From G963662675 sp963676845 (GTDB lineage: Bacteria > Bacteroidota > Bacteroidia > Bacteroidales > Prolixibacteraceae): a stretch of 64,000 nucleotides of DNA. The notes under the pieces were generated by a model. The model did no database searches. It had not been told where the DNA came from and saw only the letters and a program-made list of their open reading frames with translations. The translations under genes and the position numbers were made by a program. The stretch is from NCBI GenBank assembly GCA_963676845.2, contig CAXXKK010000026.1, forward strand, positions 57,652 to 121,651, given 5' to 3'. Of the stretch, positions 53,594-61,852 are shown one piece after another. Position 1 is the first letter of the stretch. Each line of letters begins with the position of its first letter.

Positions 53594-54121
53594 TTAAAAT
53601 TCAATACCTCTACGGGCAATTATTCCCTGGTCAAAGGGGTGTTTTACTTTATTTATCTCGCTTACATAATCGGCCAGCTCAATTAGTTTTGGAGTAGCTC
53701 CTCTACCGGTCATAACCAATTCTGTATCTTCCGGCTTGTTTTTTACAAAGCTGATTAAATCTTCTTCTTTTAAAAAACCATCACGCACGGTAATCAGAAT
53801 TTCATCCATGATAAGAAGATCCACCTGGTTTTCTTTTAAATAGGCTGAAAGAACTTCCAGTCCCTCGGAAACCTGTTCTCGTAGAATCTCAGTTTTCAGG
53901 TTTTTATTACAGAATGGATGTCCATCGGTAAAACCCATGATGGTTGCACCCAGTTTTCTCAGGCTGTCAATCTCATGATAACCATACTTTTTCGGATTTT
54001 TCATGAAATGGGAATACACAACATGGAATCCTTGCCCTAATGCACGGGTTGCTAAACCTACGGCAGACGTGGTTTTTCCTTTTCCCGTTCCGGTGTAAAT
54101 ATGAATAAGTCCTTCTTCCAT
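53594..54121 (-). CDS. cobO: Cob(I)yrinic acid a,c-diamide adenosyltransferase
   Basis: 175 residues, CobA/BtuR type. P-loop 'IYTGTGKGKTTSAVGLATRA' at the N-terminus and the C-terminal 'VKHPFDQGIIARRGIEF', both hallmarks. It transfers the adenosyl group from ATP to cob(I)alamin or precursors. It starts 1 bp after btuF and is in the transport operon, so imported corrinoids are adenosylated on entry. Confidence 0.92.
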   Translation of the reverse strand: MEEGLIHIYTGTGKGKTTSAVGLATRALGQGFHVVYSHFMKNPKKYGYHEIDSLRKLGATIMGFTDGHPFCNKNLKTEILREQVSEGLEVLSAYLKENQVDLLIMDEILITVRDGFLKEEDLISFVKNKPEDTELVMTGRGATPKLIELADYVSEINKVKHPFDQGIIARRGIEF

Positions 54122-54122
54122 T

Positions 54123-54947
54123 TTAGTTATATAGAAGTGTAATTATTTCATCCAGCGCCTCAACAAATGAAATTGGCGTTGGGCTGCAAGTTCTATCTGC
54201 ATCAACAATAAAGATTTGTTTTTTCTGAACGGCACTCAGATTTTGAAACTCCTCCCATGCTGCTTTTTCATCTTCTCCAATTATACCCATCAAAACAACA
54301 ATGATAACATCCGGGTTTCTTAACAAGACTGATTCCCGGGTTATACTTCCAATTGTTAAGTCTGATGCGATATTTTCACTTCCTGAAAAGGTAATAAAAT
54401 CATTGCAGAATGTATTGGGCACAACGGCAAAAAGTGGATTTGCCCCAATTTGCATAAACATTTTTTGTCCCTTTTCTTTTTCAGGAACTTTCTGCTTGAT
54501 CTCTGCAATGCGGTTTTGCACATCATCAATGATATCTTCAGCTAATTGCTTCCTTCCAACAACTTCACCCAGTTCAATAAACTGACTGCATATTTCATCG
54601 TATGAATGTGGATTATCGTAAACCAACACCTCAATTCCCAGCTTCTCGAAAGTTTCGATAATGTTTGCACCAGTAAGCGATGTCGTAATTACCAAATCTG
54701 GTTTTAGCATAATGGCTTTTTCGTAGTTCACCTGCATAGCGGTTGCCACAACTTCGGCATCCGTTTCGCTCTGGAGAGTGCAATAATTTGTACAGCCAAC
54801 CAATAGATCCTGAGCTTCCAATAAATACAGATTTTTAGTTAATGAAGGAGCCAGCGATATGATACGCTGAGGGGTTTGTGCAAAGGCTGTTAAGTTAACA
54901 GTAAATACCAGCAAAAACAGAGCCAGTGATTTTAATAAACGTTTCAT
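54123..54947 (-). CDS. btuF: Periplasmic corrinoid-binding protein (BtuF-like)
   Basis: 274 residues. Signal peptide (1-23, ending 'TAFA'), then a class III binding fold: 'RIISLAPSLTKNLYLLEAQD', 'LKPDLVITTSLTGANIIETF' and a long bridging helix around residue 140. The first gene after the second cobalamin riboswitch, it delivers corrinoid to BtuCD. A siderophore role is less likely given the riboswitch. Confidence 0.9.
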   Translation of the reverse strand: MKRLLKSLALFLLVFTVNLTAFAQTPQRIISLAPSLTKNLYLLEAQDLLVGCTNYCTLQSETDAEVVATAMQVNYEKAIMLKPDLVITTSLTGANIIETFEKLGIEVLVYDNPHSYDEICSQFIELGEVVGRKQLAEDIIDDVQNRIAEIKQKVPEKEKGQKMFMQIGANPLFAVVPNTFCNDFITFSGSENIASDLTIGSITRESVLLRNPDVIIVVLMGIIGEDEKAAWEEFQNLSAVQKKQIFIVDADRTCSPTPISFVEALDEIITLLYN

Positions 54948-55045
54948 TTCTAATTGGGCATTTTGCCTTTGAGAAATCGAATTGGCAGGAACCGTGTTCC
55001 CGACGATCTTTTTTCCCGAAGATCCGGTTAAACATTAATTGCTCA

Positions 55046-55205
55046 GGCAGGTCTTCTGGCTCACCTTTCTTTCTTGAGGCCTTCCCATTCGGGTTGTTAC
55101 CCGGACAGTGGCGATGGTTTCAAAAAAGAGATACAAGGCTTACAGCAGCGGGGACTGCTTCGGATTTACACCGAATTCCCTTATTAAGGCATTGCTGGTA
55201 AATGC
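55046..55205 (-). ncRNA. Cobalamin riboswitch upstream of btuF operon
   Basis: Same aptamer as 51134-51300: B12 box GCCAGAAGACCTGCC at 55060-55046 (minus strand), 'GGTGTAAATCCGAAGC' and 'GCTGCTGTAAGCC' in order. Most differences between the two lie in loops and the P1 region. The stretch between box and btuF ATG (55045-54948) contains GC-rich dyads that could form the expression platform. Confidence 0.9.
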
Positions 55206-55225
55206 AATTAGCCACCAAAACGATG

Positions 55226-55233
55226 CAAAATTA
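55226..55233 (-). promoter_or_regulatory. -7 box (TAATTTTG) for the btuF riboswitch transcript
   Basis: Exact TAnnTTTG match on the minus strand, about 20 bases upstream of the aptamer's 5' end. Confidence 0.55.
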
Positions 55234-55374
55234 GAAAATAATTTGGATAGTGGATGCTCGATTTAGATACTCGATAGGAAAGCTTTGTGGTGAATGTTTT
55301 AACCACGAAGAACTCGCAGAGAATTGGAAATAATGAAAGTCAGAATGATTATTGTTGCTTATGATGCCCGTTTG

Positions 55375-56130
55375 CTATTTATCGTATTCTATTCCGTATT
55401 TGTCAAGCAATTCCTTTAAATAAGCTACAGATCCTATAATTCCCAGGTTATGTTCTTGCCCGGAAACGATTCCGACTAAATAGCCATTCTTATCGATTAC
55501 CGGAGAACCGCTTCTGCCAGCCGGGTCAACATTTTCTGTTAAGGTTTGGAAATAATAGTAAGGCCCCAGATTTTGGTACACCTGCATTTTTACTAGGGAT
55601 GGCATCTTTGATGTTTGCCTGTATGCCCATCCTACGGAATAAACAATTTCTCCTTTTTTTACGGGCGTTGTTCTTAGTTTTAGTGGATAAATGTCATCAT
55701 CTTCATCCTTGAAGTTGAATATAATCCAATCCCTAACTTTTAAGGTATTGAACTCACCAATCTCTTCCCGGCTATTCGTATTTATTAAAGATTCAATTTC
55801 AATTATTTTGTCATCCTGACCTTTAGGATGCATGTTCCAGCTGATAAAATCGTTTCCTAAGTCAATTGTATTTAGATCATTATTTTTAAAAAGCATGAAA
55901 ATATGCTTGCAAGTGACAGCAAGCGTATCGTGACCTGTATTTACCAAAAAGGAATTTGCAATGTTGCTGTATGTGGTGTCTGAAAAATGAACGGTGTTTG
56001 TTAATGCAATATCCGGCCATTCTGAAACCGGCTTTTCCATCCAGAGCTCTTTGTCAACAGGAATTTCCTGATTTTGACATCCGAACAACAATAAGAAAGC
56101 ACTTAGTAAATAAAGGTATTTTTTCATCAT
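55375..56130 (-). CDS. Trypsin-like serine protease lipoprotein
   Basis: 251 residues. The lipobox is 'FLLLFGCQN' (Cys about 17). 'TLAVTCKHIFMLF' supplies a candidate catalytic His and 'DPAGRSGSPVIDKNGYLVGIVSG' has the G-x-S-G-S serine site of chymotrypsin-fold proteases. The Asp cannot be placed with certainty. Cell-envelope location is predicted; the target is unknown. It is not part of the cobalamin transcript, lying upstream of the second riboswitch promoter. Confidence 0.72.
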   Translation of the reverse strand: MMKKYLYLLSAFLLLFGCQNQEIPVDKELWMEKPVSEWPDIALTNTVHFSDTTYSNIANSFLVNTGHDTLAVTCKHIFMLFKNNDLNTIDLGNDFISWNMHPKGQDDKIIEIESLINTNSREEIGEFNTLKVRDWIIFNFKDEDDDIYPLKLRTTPVKKGEIVYSVGWAYRQTSKMPSLVKMQVYQNLGPYYYFQTLTENVDPAGRSGSPVIDKNGYLVGIVSGQEHNLGIIGSVAYLKELLDKYGIEYDK

Positions 56131-56216
56131 GTAGTTTTAAGGATTTATCTTTCCGGGGTTTTCTGTAAATGCCCTCAGAATGAGTGAAGGCATTTATTTA
56201 AATTGACAAATAACTT

Positions 56217-56579
56217 TTATGATTTTTCTTTCCCCATTGAAACTAAAATAATCATGAATAAACGGGCAATAAGAAAAACAATAAGTCCCATTAACGGATC
56301 GAGCAGGGCCATTTTTATGCCATCGGCCAATAAGCGTGGAGTGAGTTCGCCTGCTGCTGTAACACTATCAAAAGCCCGGATTAATCCGATTGTTCTTCCC
56401 AAAAATCCCCATGCAACAGCAAACCAGGCAATGTGGTTTATTAATGAAATGATTTTACTGCCTTCGCCTTTTCTTATGATTTCATAGATAAATAATCCAA
56501 TGATTACGAGTAATAAGATGAAAATTAGATAGGTAAAAACCGGACCTCCATCATTAAATTTTGAAATTAAGTCTGACAT
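56217..56579 (-). CDS. Small MotA/TolQ/ExbB-like membrane protein
   Basis: 120 residues with three hydrophobic helices (about 13-34, 48-66, 93-112). The segment 'AWGFLGRTIGLIRAFDSV' then 'DGIKMALLDPLMGLIVFLI' follows the TolQ/ExbB/MotA pattern of the helix pair that lines the proton channel. It is shorter than true ExbB and has no ExbD partner nearby. TAnnTTTG box at 56616-56609. Confidence 0.65.
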   Translation of the reverse strand: MSDLISKFNDGGPVFTYLIFILLLVIIGLFIYEIIRKGEGSKIISLINHIAWFAVAWGFLGRTIGLIRAFDSVTAAGELTPRLLADGIKMALLDPLMGLIVFLIARLFMIILVSMGKEKS

Positions 56580-56608
56580 GATTTTTGTTTTTTGGATGAA
56601 TACTAACT

Positions 56609-56616
56609 CAAATGTA
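56609..56616 (-). promoter_or_regulatory. -7 box (TACATTTG) for the ExbB-like gene
   Basis: Exact TAnnTTTG match on the minus strand, 30 bases upstream of ATG 56579. Confidence 0.45.
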
Positions 56617-56790
56617 ATCCAGTTTGTTTTTCGATTTTTTCTTTTGCGATGGATCTACAGTTTCAGTAGGTTTTCTGCGCATTTAAATTTACGAATTGAT
56701 ATTGCAGAATAAAAATCCAAAACCGGTTCTAAATTGGTTATTCACCGATAATAAAAAGAGCTTTGGAGGATTTTATGTAATATTGTTTAA

Positions 56791-57864
56791 ATGAAGGCAT
56801 TGAAAAAGATTAAAATCAAATCTATATTGTTACATCTGCTTTTTTGGGTAGGTGTCTGGTTTTTCTTTTTCTACTTCTTCAGTTATAACTCAGATGACAG
56901 AATGTATGTTACCTGGTTTTCAAGTTGCTTGTTGCCGGTAACCATTTTGACGACTTATTTCATTGTATACTATTTGATCCCAAAATTCCTGTTAACCAAA
57001 AGGTATTTCAAGTTTGCCTTGTACAGTTTTTATACGCTTGTATTTTCATCTTATCTCATAGTGCTGGCAATTTACGGTTGCCTTATCTTCCTGCTTAGTT
57101 TCAATGTTTCGGTGATGCCTCCTATGAGCAAAAATTTCCTGTTTATTTTAATATTGGTTTTTCTGGTTTCAGGAGTAGTGAGTTTTGTAAGTCTTCTTAA
57201 TCACAACTTTAAAACGGTTTCAAGGAATAAAGAATTGGAAAACAAAATACTGGCTACTCATTTGCAACTGAAAGAGCAGGAATTGCATTACCTGAAAATG
57301 CAAATACACCCTCATTTCCTATTCAATACACTGAATACCATTTATGGTTTTGCACTGAAACAATCGAAACAAACCCCGGAGATTATTTTGAAACTCTCCA
57401 ATCTTTTAGATTACATCCTTTATCAGGTAAATAAACCAAAGGTCAGTCTAAAAGAAGAAGTACTTCATATAAAGGAATACATTGAACTGGAAAAAATTCG
57501 TTTTCAGGATACTTTAAAGGTAGTTTTCAGCTCAAGTGAGATTGATGAAAATATTGAAGTTGCCCCAATGTTATTAATCCCTTTTGTCGAAAATGCCTTT
57601 AAACATGGAGCTCTGGATGAAGGTTTTCTGCGTATCGAAATATCCATTAAGCTTGAAAAAGATCAACTTCAATTTAAAATCAGGAATACATATAAAGAGG
57701 ATGACAAGGATTCTGATAAAAAGGGTGGAATAGGTTTGGAGAATATCCAAAAACGTCTGGATCTAAACTATAAAGGGAACTATGATTTGACGATAAAGAA
57801 ATCACAAAAATGGTTTTCGGCAGAATTGACCATTTCTAATTTAAAATCAATTTCAGATGTCTAA
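56791..57864 (+). CDS. LytS-type sensor histidine kinase
   Basis: 357 residues. Four N-terminal membrane helices (about 14-135), a short coiled coil, then the His_kinase domain with phosphoacceptor His in 'QIHPHFLFNTLNTIYGF', N box 'LIPFVENAFKHGALDEG' and G box 'KGGIGLENIQKRL'. There is no separate sensor domain, so the signal is probably sensed within the membrane. It overlaps the response-regulator gene by 8 bases. Confidence 0.9.
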   Translation: MKALKKIKIKSILLHLLFWVGVWFFFFYFFSYNSDDRMYVTWFSSCLLPVTILTTYFIVYYLIPKFLLTKRYFKFALYSFYTLVFSSYLIVLAIYGCLIFLLSFNVSVMPPMSKNFLFILILVFLVSGVVSFVSLLNHNFKTVSRNKELENKILATHLQLKEQELHYLKMQIHPHFLFNTLNTIYGFALKQSKQTPEIILKLSNLLDYILYQVNKPKVSLKEEVLHIKEYIELEKIRFQDTLKVVFSSSEIDENIEVAPMLLIPFVENAFKHGALDEGFLRIEISIKLEKDQLQFKIRNTYKEDDKDSDKKGGIGLENIQKRLDLNYKGNYDLTIKKSQKWFSAELTISNLKSISDV

Positions 57865-58570
57865 AAATGTAAATTGCATTATTGTTGATGATGAGCCTGT
57901 AGCCCGGGAAATATTAGAAAATCATCTTTCAAAAATTGAGACTTTGAAACTTGTAAAAAGCTGCAAAAATGCAGTTGAGGCTTTTAATGCCATAAATGCT
58001 CATCATATCGATTTAATCTTTTTAGACATCAATATGCCCGAAATTTCGGGTTTATCTTTTGCCCGCTCGATTAATAACGATATCAAAGTGATTTTTACCA
58101 CAGCGTACCGTGAATATGCTGTTGATGGTTTTGATTTGCAGGCGGTAGATTATCTTCTGAAACCCATATCCTATGAGCGTTTATTACAAGCTATAAACAA
58201 ATATCGAAATGAAAATACTCCTATTATAGCTCATGAAACGGTTGGGATAACACCCGAAAGAACTAATTATATTTTTGTCCGCTCTGATCGGAAAATGATT
58301 AAAATTTGCTTTCCGGATATTTTATACATTGAAAGCCTGAGCGACTACATCAAAATACACACGAAAGAAAAGACGGTAGTCACCCGTGAAACAATTTCGA
58401 ACATTGAGGCTAAGCTTCCTCAAAATGAGTTTATCCGAACACATCGGTCCTTTATTGTTTCGATACCCAATATCAATTCGTTTACCAATGAATATATTGA
58501 AATCAATAAAGAAATAATCCCCATAAGCCGGGGATACAAAAACAATGTGCTTGATAAACTTGATTTATAA
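57857..58570 (+). CDS. LytTR-family response regulator
   Basis: 237 residues. Receiver with 'IIVDDEPVAREILENHL' and phosphoacceptor Asp in 'HIDLIFLDINMPEISGL', then LytTR domain (about 140-237) with 'ILYIESLSDYIKIHTKE' and 'FIRTHRSFIVSIPNI'. Translationally coupled to the kinase. Its targets are not known; the neighbouring 42-bp repeat array lies downstream. Confidence 0.92.
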   Translation: MSKNVNCIIVDDEPVAREILENHLSKIETLKLVKSCKNAVEAFNAINAHHIDLIFLDINMPEISGLSFARSINNDIKVIFTTAYREYAVDGFDLQAVDYLLKPISYERLLQAINKYRNENTPIIAHETVGITPERTNYIFVRSDRKMIKICFPDILYIESLSDYIKIHTKEKTVVTRETISNIEAKLPQNEFIRTHRSFIVSIPNINSFTNEYIEINKEIIPISRGYKNNVLDKLDL

Positions 58571-58735
58571 TGGGGAAAATATAGAAAAGTGAATATCCAA
58601 TAATTATTCACAGCAGGAAATTTCAACTATTACTTATCCTTTTCATCTCAGAGGACTGGCAGGTCTAAAATTAATTGGTAATGTTCACCGATATTTCATT
58701 CTTCTATGCGCTGAAAAGTCTATGAACACTGAGAA

Positions 58736-59019
58736 TCCGACGAGGGAATACGAGAATTTGCCAATTATTGGGTCAAGCTGCCCGATTGAAGCCAGGAAAT
58801 TGCTGATGGATGGGTCAACTATGGCGATTAAATGCGAAAAACCACTGATTGACAGGTTAACATGCCCGATTGAAGCCGAAAAACTACCGATGGGCAGGGC
58901 AATATATCTGATGGACACAAAAAAAACGCTGGTGACAAGGTAATTCTTGTGATGAAGCATAAAAACCCATGGTGGAGGGTCAAACCTGCCGGGGGACCAA
59001 TAAAATCAAGGGTTTTAAA
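58736..59019 (+). repeat. Second 42-bp repeat array with conserved tail
   Basis: Units start at 58736, 58778, 58820, 58862, 58904 (each 42 bases) and 58946 (40 bases), followed by the shared tail 58974-59019. On the plus strand the unit encodes the same 14-residue motif as the array at 19216-19580 (for example CPIEARKLLMDGST and CPIEAEKLPMGRAI). The 73-residue frame stops at 58943, before the tail, because the last unit is 40 bases. Further degenerate units may extend upstream to about 58690. Confidence 0.75.
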
Positions 59020-59075
59020 ATTCTTCTGGGTCATGTAACTTGCTACTTTCACTTATAGCGAACTTTAATCGAAGA

Positions 59076-59099
59076 AAAGGTGTCCATACGGACACCTTT
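59076..59099. terminator. Hairpin terminator downstream of hcp
   Basis: AAAGGTGTCC-ATAC-GGACACCTTT, a perfect 10-bp stem with tetraloop and A/T tails, usable in both directions. It closes the hcp transcript and separates it from the repeat array. Confidence 0.65.
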
Positions 59100-59166
59100 A
59101 AAATTTACCTTCCCAGTAAATAACCCAGTATTCTAAGAAATAATCTGGGTTTAACACAATCTATCA

Positions 59167-60816
59167 TTAAGCTTCCATCAGCAATTTCATGTCTTCATCA
59201 ACTGTTGTGATTCCTCCAATTCCAAAGTTTTCAACTAAAACTGAAGCCACATTGGGTGAAAGAAATGCCGGCAGTGTTGGTCCTAAATGAATATTTTTTA
59301 CTCCAAGATAAAGTAGTGCCAATAACACGATTACGGCTTTTTGTTCGTACCAGGCAATGTTATATGCAATAGGAAGATCATTTATATCTTCAAGCTCGAA
59401 GATTTCTTTTAGTTTGAGGGCTACCACAGCCAATGAATAAGAGTCGTTACACTGTCCTGCATCAATTACACGAGGGATTCCACCGATATCACCTAATGGT
59501 AATTTGTTATAGCGGTATTTTGCACAACCTGCAGTAAGGATAACTGTGTCGGTTGGTAACTTCTTAGCAAATTCAGAATAGTAGTCTCGGCTTTTCATTC
59601 GGCCGTCGCAACCTGCCATAACGAAGAATTTGCGGATAGCACCAGTTTTTACTGCTTCAACGATTGGTTCTGCCAGCTCAAAAACCTGGTTGTGAGCAAA
59701 ACCACCAACAATCTCTCCGGTTTCAATTTCTGTAGGTGTGGCACACTTTTTAGCATGTTCAATGATTGACGAGAAATCTTTCATCTCACCATTCTTGCGA
59801 TCAGGAATGTGGATGGCACCTGCCAGACCACTGGCTCCGGTTGTATAGATGCGGTCTTTATATGAAGCACCGTCCATTGGTGGAACAATGCAGTTCGTGG
59901 TAAAAAGAATAGGCCCGTTGAAGGATTCAAATTCTTCCTTTTGTTTCCACCAGGCATTACCATAGTTTCCCACCAGATGCTTGTATTTTTTGAATTCCGG
60001 ATAATAATTAGCCGGCAACATTTCGCTGTGGGTGTACACGTCTACTCCGGTTCCTTCGGTTTGTTTCAGCAAATCTTCCATGTCTTTCAGGTCGTGGCCT
60101 GAGATGAGGATAGCCGGATTGTTCCGAACACCAATGTTTACTTTTGATACCTCTGGATTTCCAAAAGCTGATGTATTTGCAGCATCTAATAAAGCCATCA
60201 CATCAACTCCGAATTTCCCGGTTTCCAAAGTAAGGGCTACTAATTCATCAACACTTAAATTTCGGGTTGTTGCAGCAAGTGTTTCTTGCAGGAAGTCGAA
60301 AATTTCCTGTTTTTCATGTCCCAGATTGTAGGCATGTTCAGCATAGGCAGCTAAACCTTTTAATCCGTAGATGATCAATTCTTTTAAGGAACGAATATCT
60401 TCATTGGCTTCGCTTAATACGCCAACTTCTTTCGCTTTCTCTTCAAATTCTTTACTTGTCTTTGCTGTCCAGTTAATGGATTCATGATCTTCAGGCTTTA
60501 GACCAGCTGCTTCAACTTTCGCTTTTAGCTCGTCGCGAAACTTCAAGTTTTTTTTAATGCGAATCACAAAAGCTGTGTGGTCAAAATTGGCATTGGTAAT
60601 GGTGCTAAACAAACCATCGAAAACCACTTTGTTTGCTTGTGGGTCAGCTTTCTCCACTTCTTTAAGCTGTGTGTTTAAGATAGATACTCCCTTCAACACA
60701 AATAGAAGTGTGTCTTGCAGGTTTGCAACATCACTGGTTTTTCCACAAATCCCTTTGATGCTACAACCAATTCCTTTTGATGCCTCCTGGCATTGATAAC
60801 AAAACATATTTTCCAT
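59167..60816 (-). CDS. hcp: Hydroxylamine reductase (hybrid-cluster protein)
   Basis: 549 residues, the usual class I length. N-terminal Cys cluster C-x2-C-x8-C-x5-C in 'MFCYQCQEASKGIGCSIKGIC'. Hybrid-cluster ligands are in 'FTTNCIVPP', 'MAGCDGRMKSR', 'TAGCAKYRYNK' and 'DAGQCNDSYS'. Hcp reduces nitric oxide and/or hydroxylamine under nitrosative stress. It lies 68 bp downstream of the ferredoxin gene on the same strand, with a hairpin between. Confidence 0.95.
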   Translation of the reverse strand: MENMFCYQCQEASKGIGCSIKGICGKTSDVANLQDTLLFVLKGVSILNTQLKEVEKADPQANKVVFDGLFSTITNANFDHTAFVIRIKKNLKFRDELKAKVEAAGLKPEDHESINWTAKTSKEFEEKAKEVGVLSEANEDIRSLKELIIYGLKGLAAYAEHAYNLGHEKQEIFDFLQETLAATTRNLSVDELVALTLETGKFGVDVMALLDAANTSAFGNPEVSKVNIGVRNNPAILISGHDLKDMEDLLKQTEGTGVDVYTHSEMLPANYYPEFKKYKHLVGNYGNAWWKQKEEFESFNGPILFTTNCIVPPMDGASYKDRIYTTGASGLAGAIHIPDRKNGEMKDFSSIIEHAKKCATPTEIETGEIVGGFAHNQVFELAEPIVEAVKTGAIRKFFVMAGCDGRMKSRDYYSEFAKKLPTDTVILTAGCAKYRYNKLPLGDIGGIPRVIDAGQCNDSYSLAVVALKLKEIFELEDINDLPIAYNIAWYEQKAVIVLLALLYLGVKNIHLGPTLPAFLSPNVASVLVENFGIGGITTVDEDMKLLMEA

Positions 60817-60855
60817 GATCTTCTTTTTTTATTGATTTATGAATGTCTTTTGAGA

Positions 60856-60881
60856 AAAACCGGGGTAAAATCCCCGGTTTT
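60856..60881 (-). terminator. Hairpin between the ferredoxin gene and hcp
   Basis: AAAACCGGGG-N6-CCCCGGTTTT with a T run on the minus strand. It may end part of the transcripts and so make hcp expression lower than that of the ferredoxin gene; no separate -7 box was found before hcp. Confidence 0.6.
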
Positions 60882-60884
60882 GGA

Positions 60885-61772
60885 TTAGATCCACTCCTCA
60901 GCCAACACATCCCCTCTTATGCTAATCACTATTTCTTTTACAGGTACTTTTCTGGTAGCGCGTTCTGTAGCCATCTTTACAAGATTTGTTAATCCTCCAC
61001 AACAGGGAACTTCCATAATGACAACTGTAATGGTATTTACCTTTGCTTCATCGATAAGACGAATGAATTTTTCCAGGTATATTTCTTTGCTGTCATCCAG
61101 TTTGGGACAGGCAATAACCAATTTCTTGCCTTTGATAAATGTTTGGTGAAAATCGCCGTGGGCAAATGCAGCACAGTCAGCTCCAATTAACAGGTCTGAA
61201 CCTTGAAAATATCCGGCAGCCGGATTAATTAAATGAAGTTGCACCGGCCATTGCTGAAGTTCCGATTGGCGTTGAGTCTTATTTTTTACTTCAGGTACCA
61301 TTGAGAATGCAGGCTTCTCCAAGCTTACCGGAGCTGATCCCGGGCATCCTCCGGTAGTACATCCACTGGCAGGTTGCTCTTCTGTTGTTTTATGCACAGT
61401 TGAAAGTATGTTACGAATATTAAGCTCTAACTCGTTTTCATGCTCTCTTAAATATCCAACAGCTTGTTTTAGTAAGACAGTTTCGTTATGATCTTTCAGG
61501 TGTTTTAAGTGAGCAATAACTACATTTTCGCCTTTTTGTATCATTTGTTGAATAACTATGATTTCATCGTATTCTTCAGCTTCCCGCTTTTCAATTTCGA
61601 TGGCTCCCTGTGGACAGTGCCCAATGCAGACTCCCAGTCCGTCGCACATTAGCTCACTGATTAATCGTGCTTTCCCGTCAATGATTTGCAATGCTCCTTC
61701 GTGACAGTTTGGAACGCAAACTCCACAGCCGTTACATAAATCTTCGTCAATTTTTATTATCTCGCGTATCAT
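60885..61772 (-). CDS. [4Fe-4S] ferredoxin-domain protein, hcp partner candidate
   Basis: 295 residues from ATG 61772. Two N-terminal [4Fe-4S] clusters ('CNGCGVCVPNCHEG', 'CDGLGVCIGHCPQG') are followed by a long C-terminal domain with further Cys motifs ('GCTTGGCPGSAP', 'GADCAAFAHGDF', 'EVPCCGGLTNL'). The last part looks like an iron-sulfur/NIF-like electron-transfer module. Placed directly upstream of hcp, it probably supplies its electrons as Hcr does elsewhere. Specific function unproven. Confidence 0.75.
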   Translation of the reverse strand: MIREIIKIDEDLCNGCGVCVPNCHEGALQIIDGKARLISELMCDGLGVCIGHCPQGAIEIEKREAEEYDEIIVIQQMIQKGENVVIAHLKHLKDHNETVLLKQAVGYLREHENELELNIRNILSTVHKTTEEQPASGCTTGGCPGSAPVSLEKPAFSMVPEVKNKTQRQSELQQWPVQLHLINPAAGYFQGSDLLIGADCAAFAHGDFHQTFIKGKKLVIACPKLDDSKEIYLEKFIRLIDEAKVNTITVVIMEVPCCGGLTNLVKMATERATRKVPVKEIVISIRGDVLAEEWI

Positions 61773-61793
61773 TCTTTTCAATTTATTTTGAAA

Positions 61794-61801
61794 CAAAAGT
61801 A
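61794..61801 (-). promoter_or_regulatory. -7 box (TACTTTTG) for the ferredoxin-hcp unit
   Basis: Exact TAnnTTTG match on the minus strand, 21 bases before ATG 61772. Confidence 0.55.
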
Positions 61802-61820
61802 CAGCCCGGGTGTTCCTTAG

Positions 61821-61840
61821 TTTGTATCATTTGTTACAAA
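61821..61840. promoter_or_regulatory. Palindromic operator TTTGTA-N8-TACAAA, candidate Crp/Fnr-type site
   Basis: Perfect 6-base arms. Its centre lies about 42 bases upstream of the transcript start inferred from the -7 box at 61794-61801, the position expected for a class II activator. It is also just upstream of the divergent regulator gene. Confidence 0.6.
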
Positions 61841-61852
61841 GGCGATTTTTTT

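Noticed and set aside
55290..55335. Insertion-sequence remnant near 'AACCACGAAGAACTCGCAG'
   Set aside because: The phrase recalls short dispersed intergenic repeats of other genomes, but no second copy or inverted ends exist in the window.
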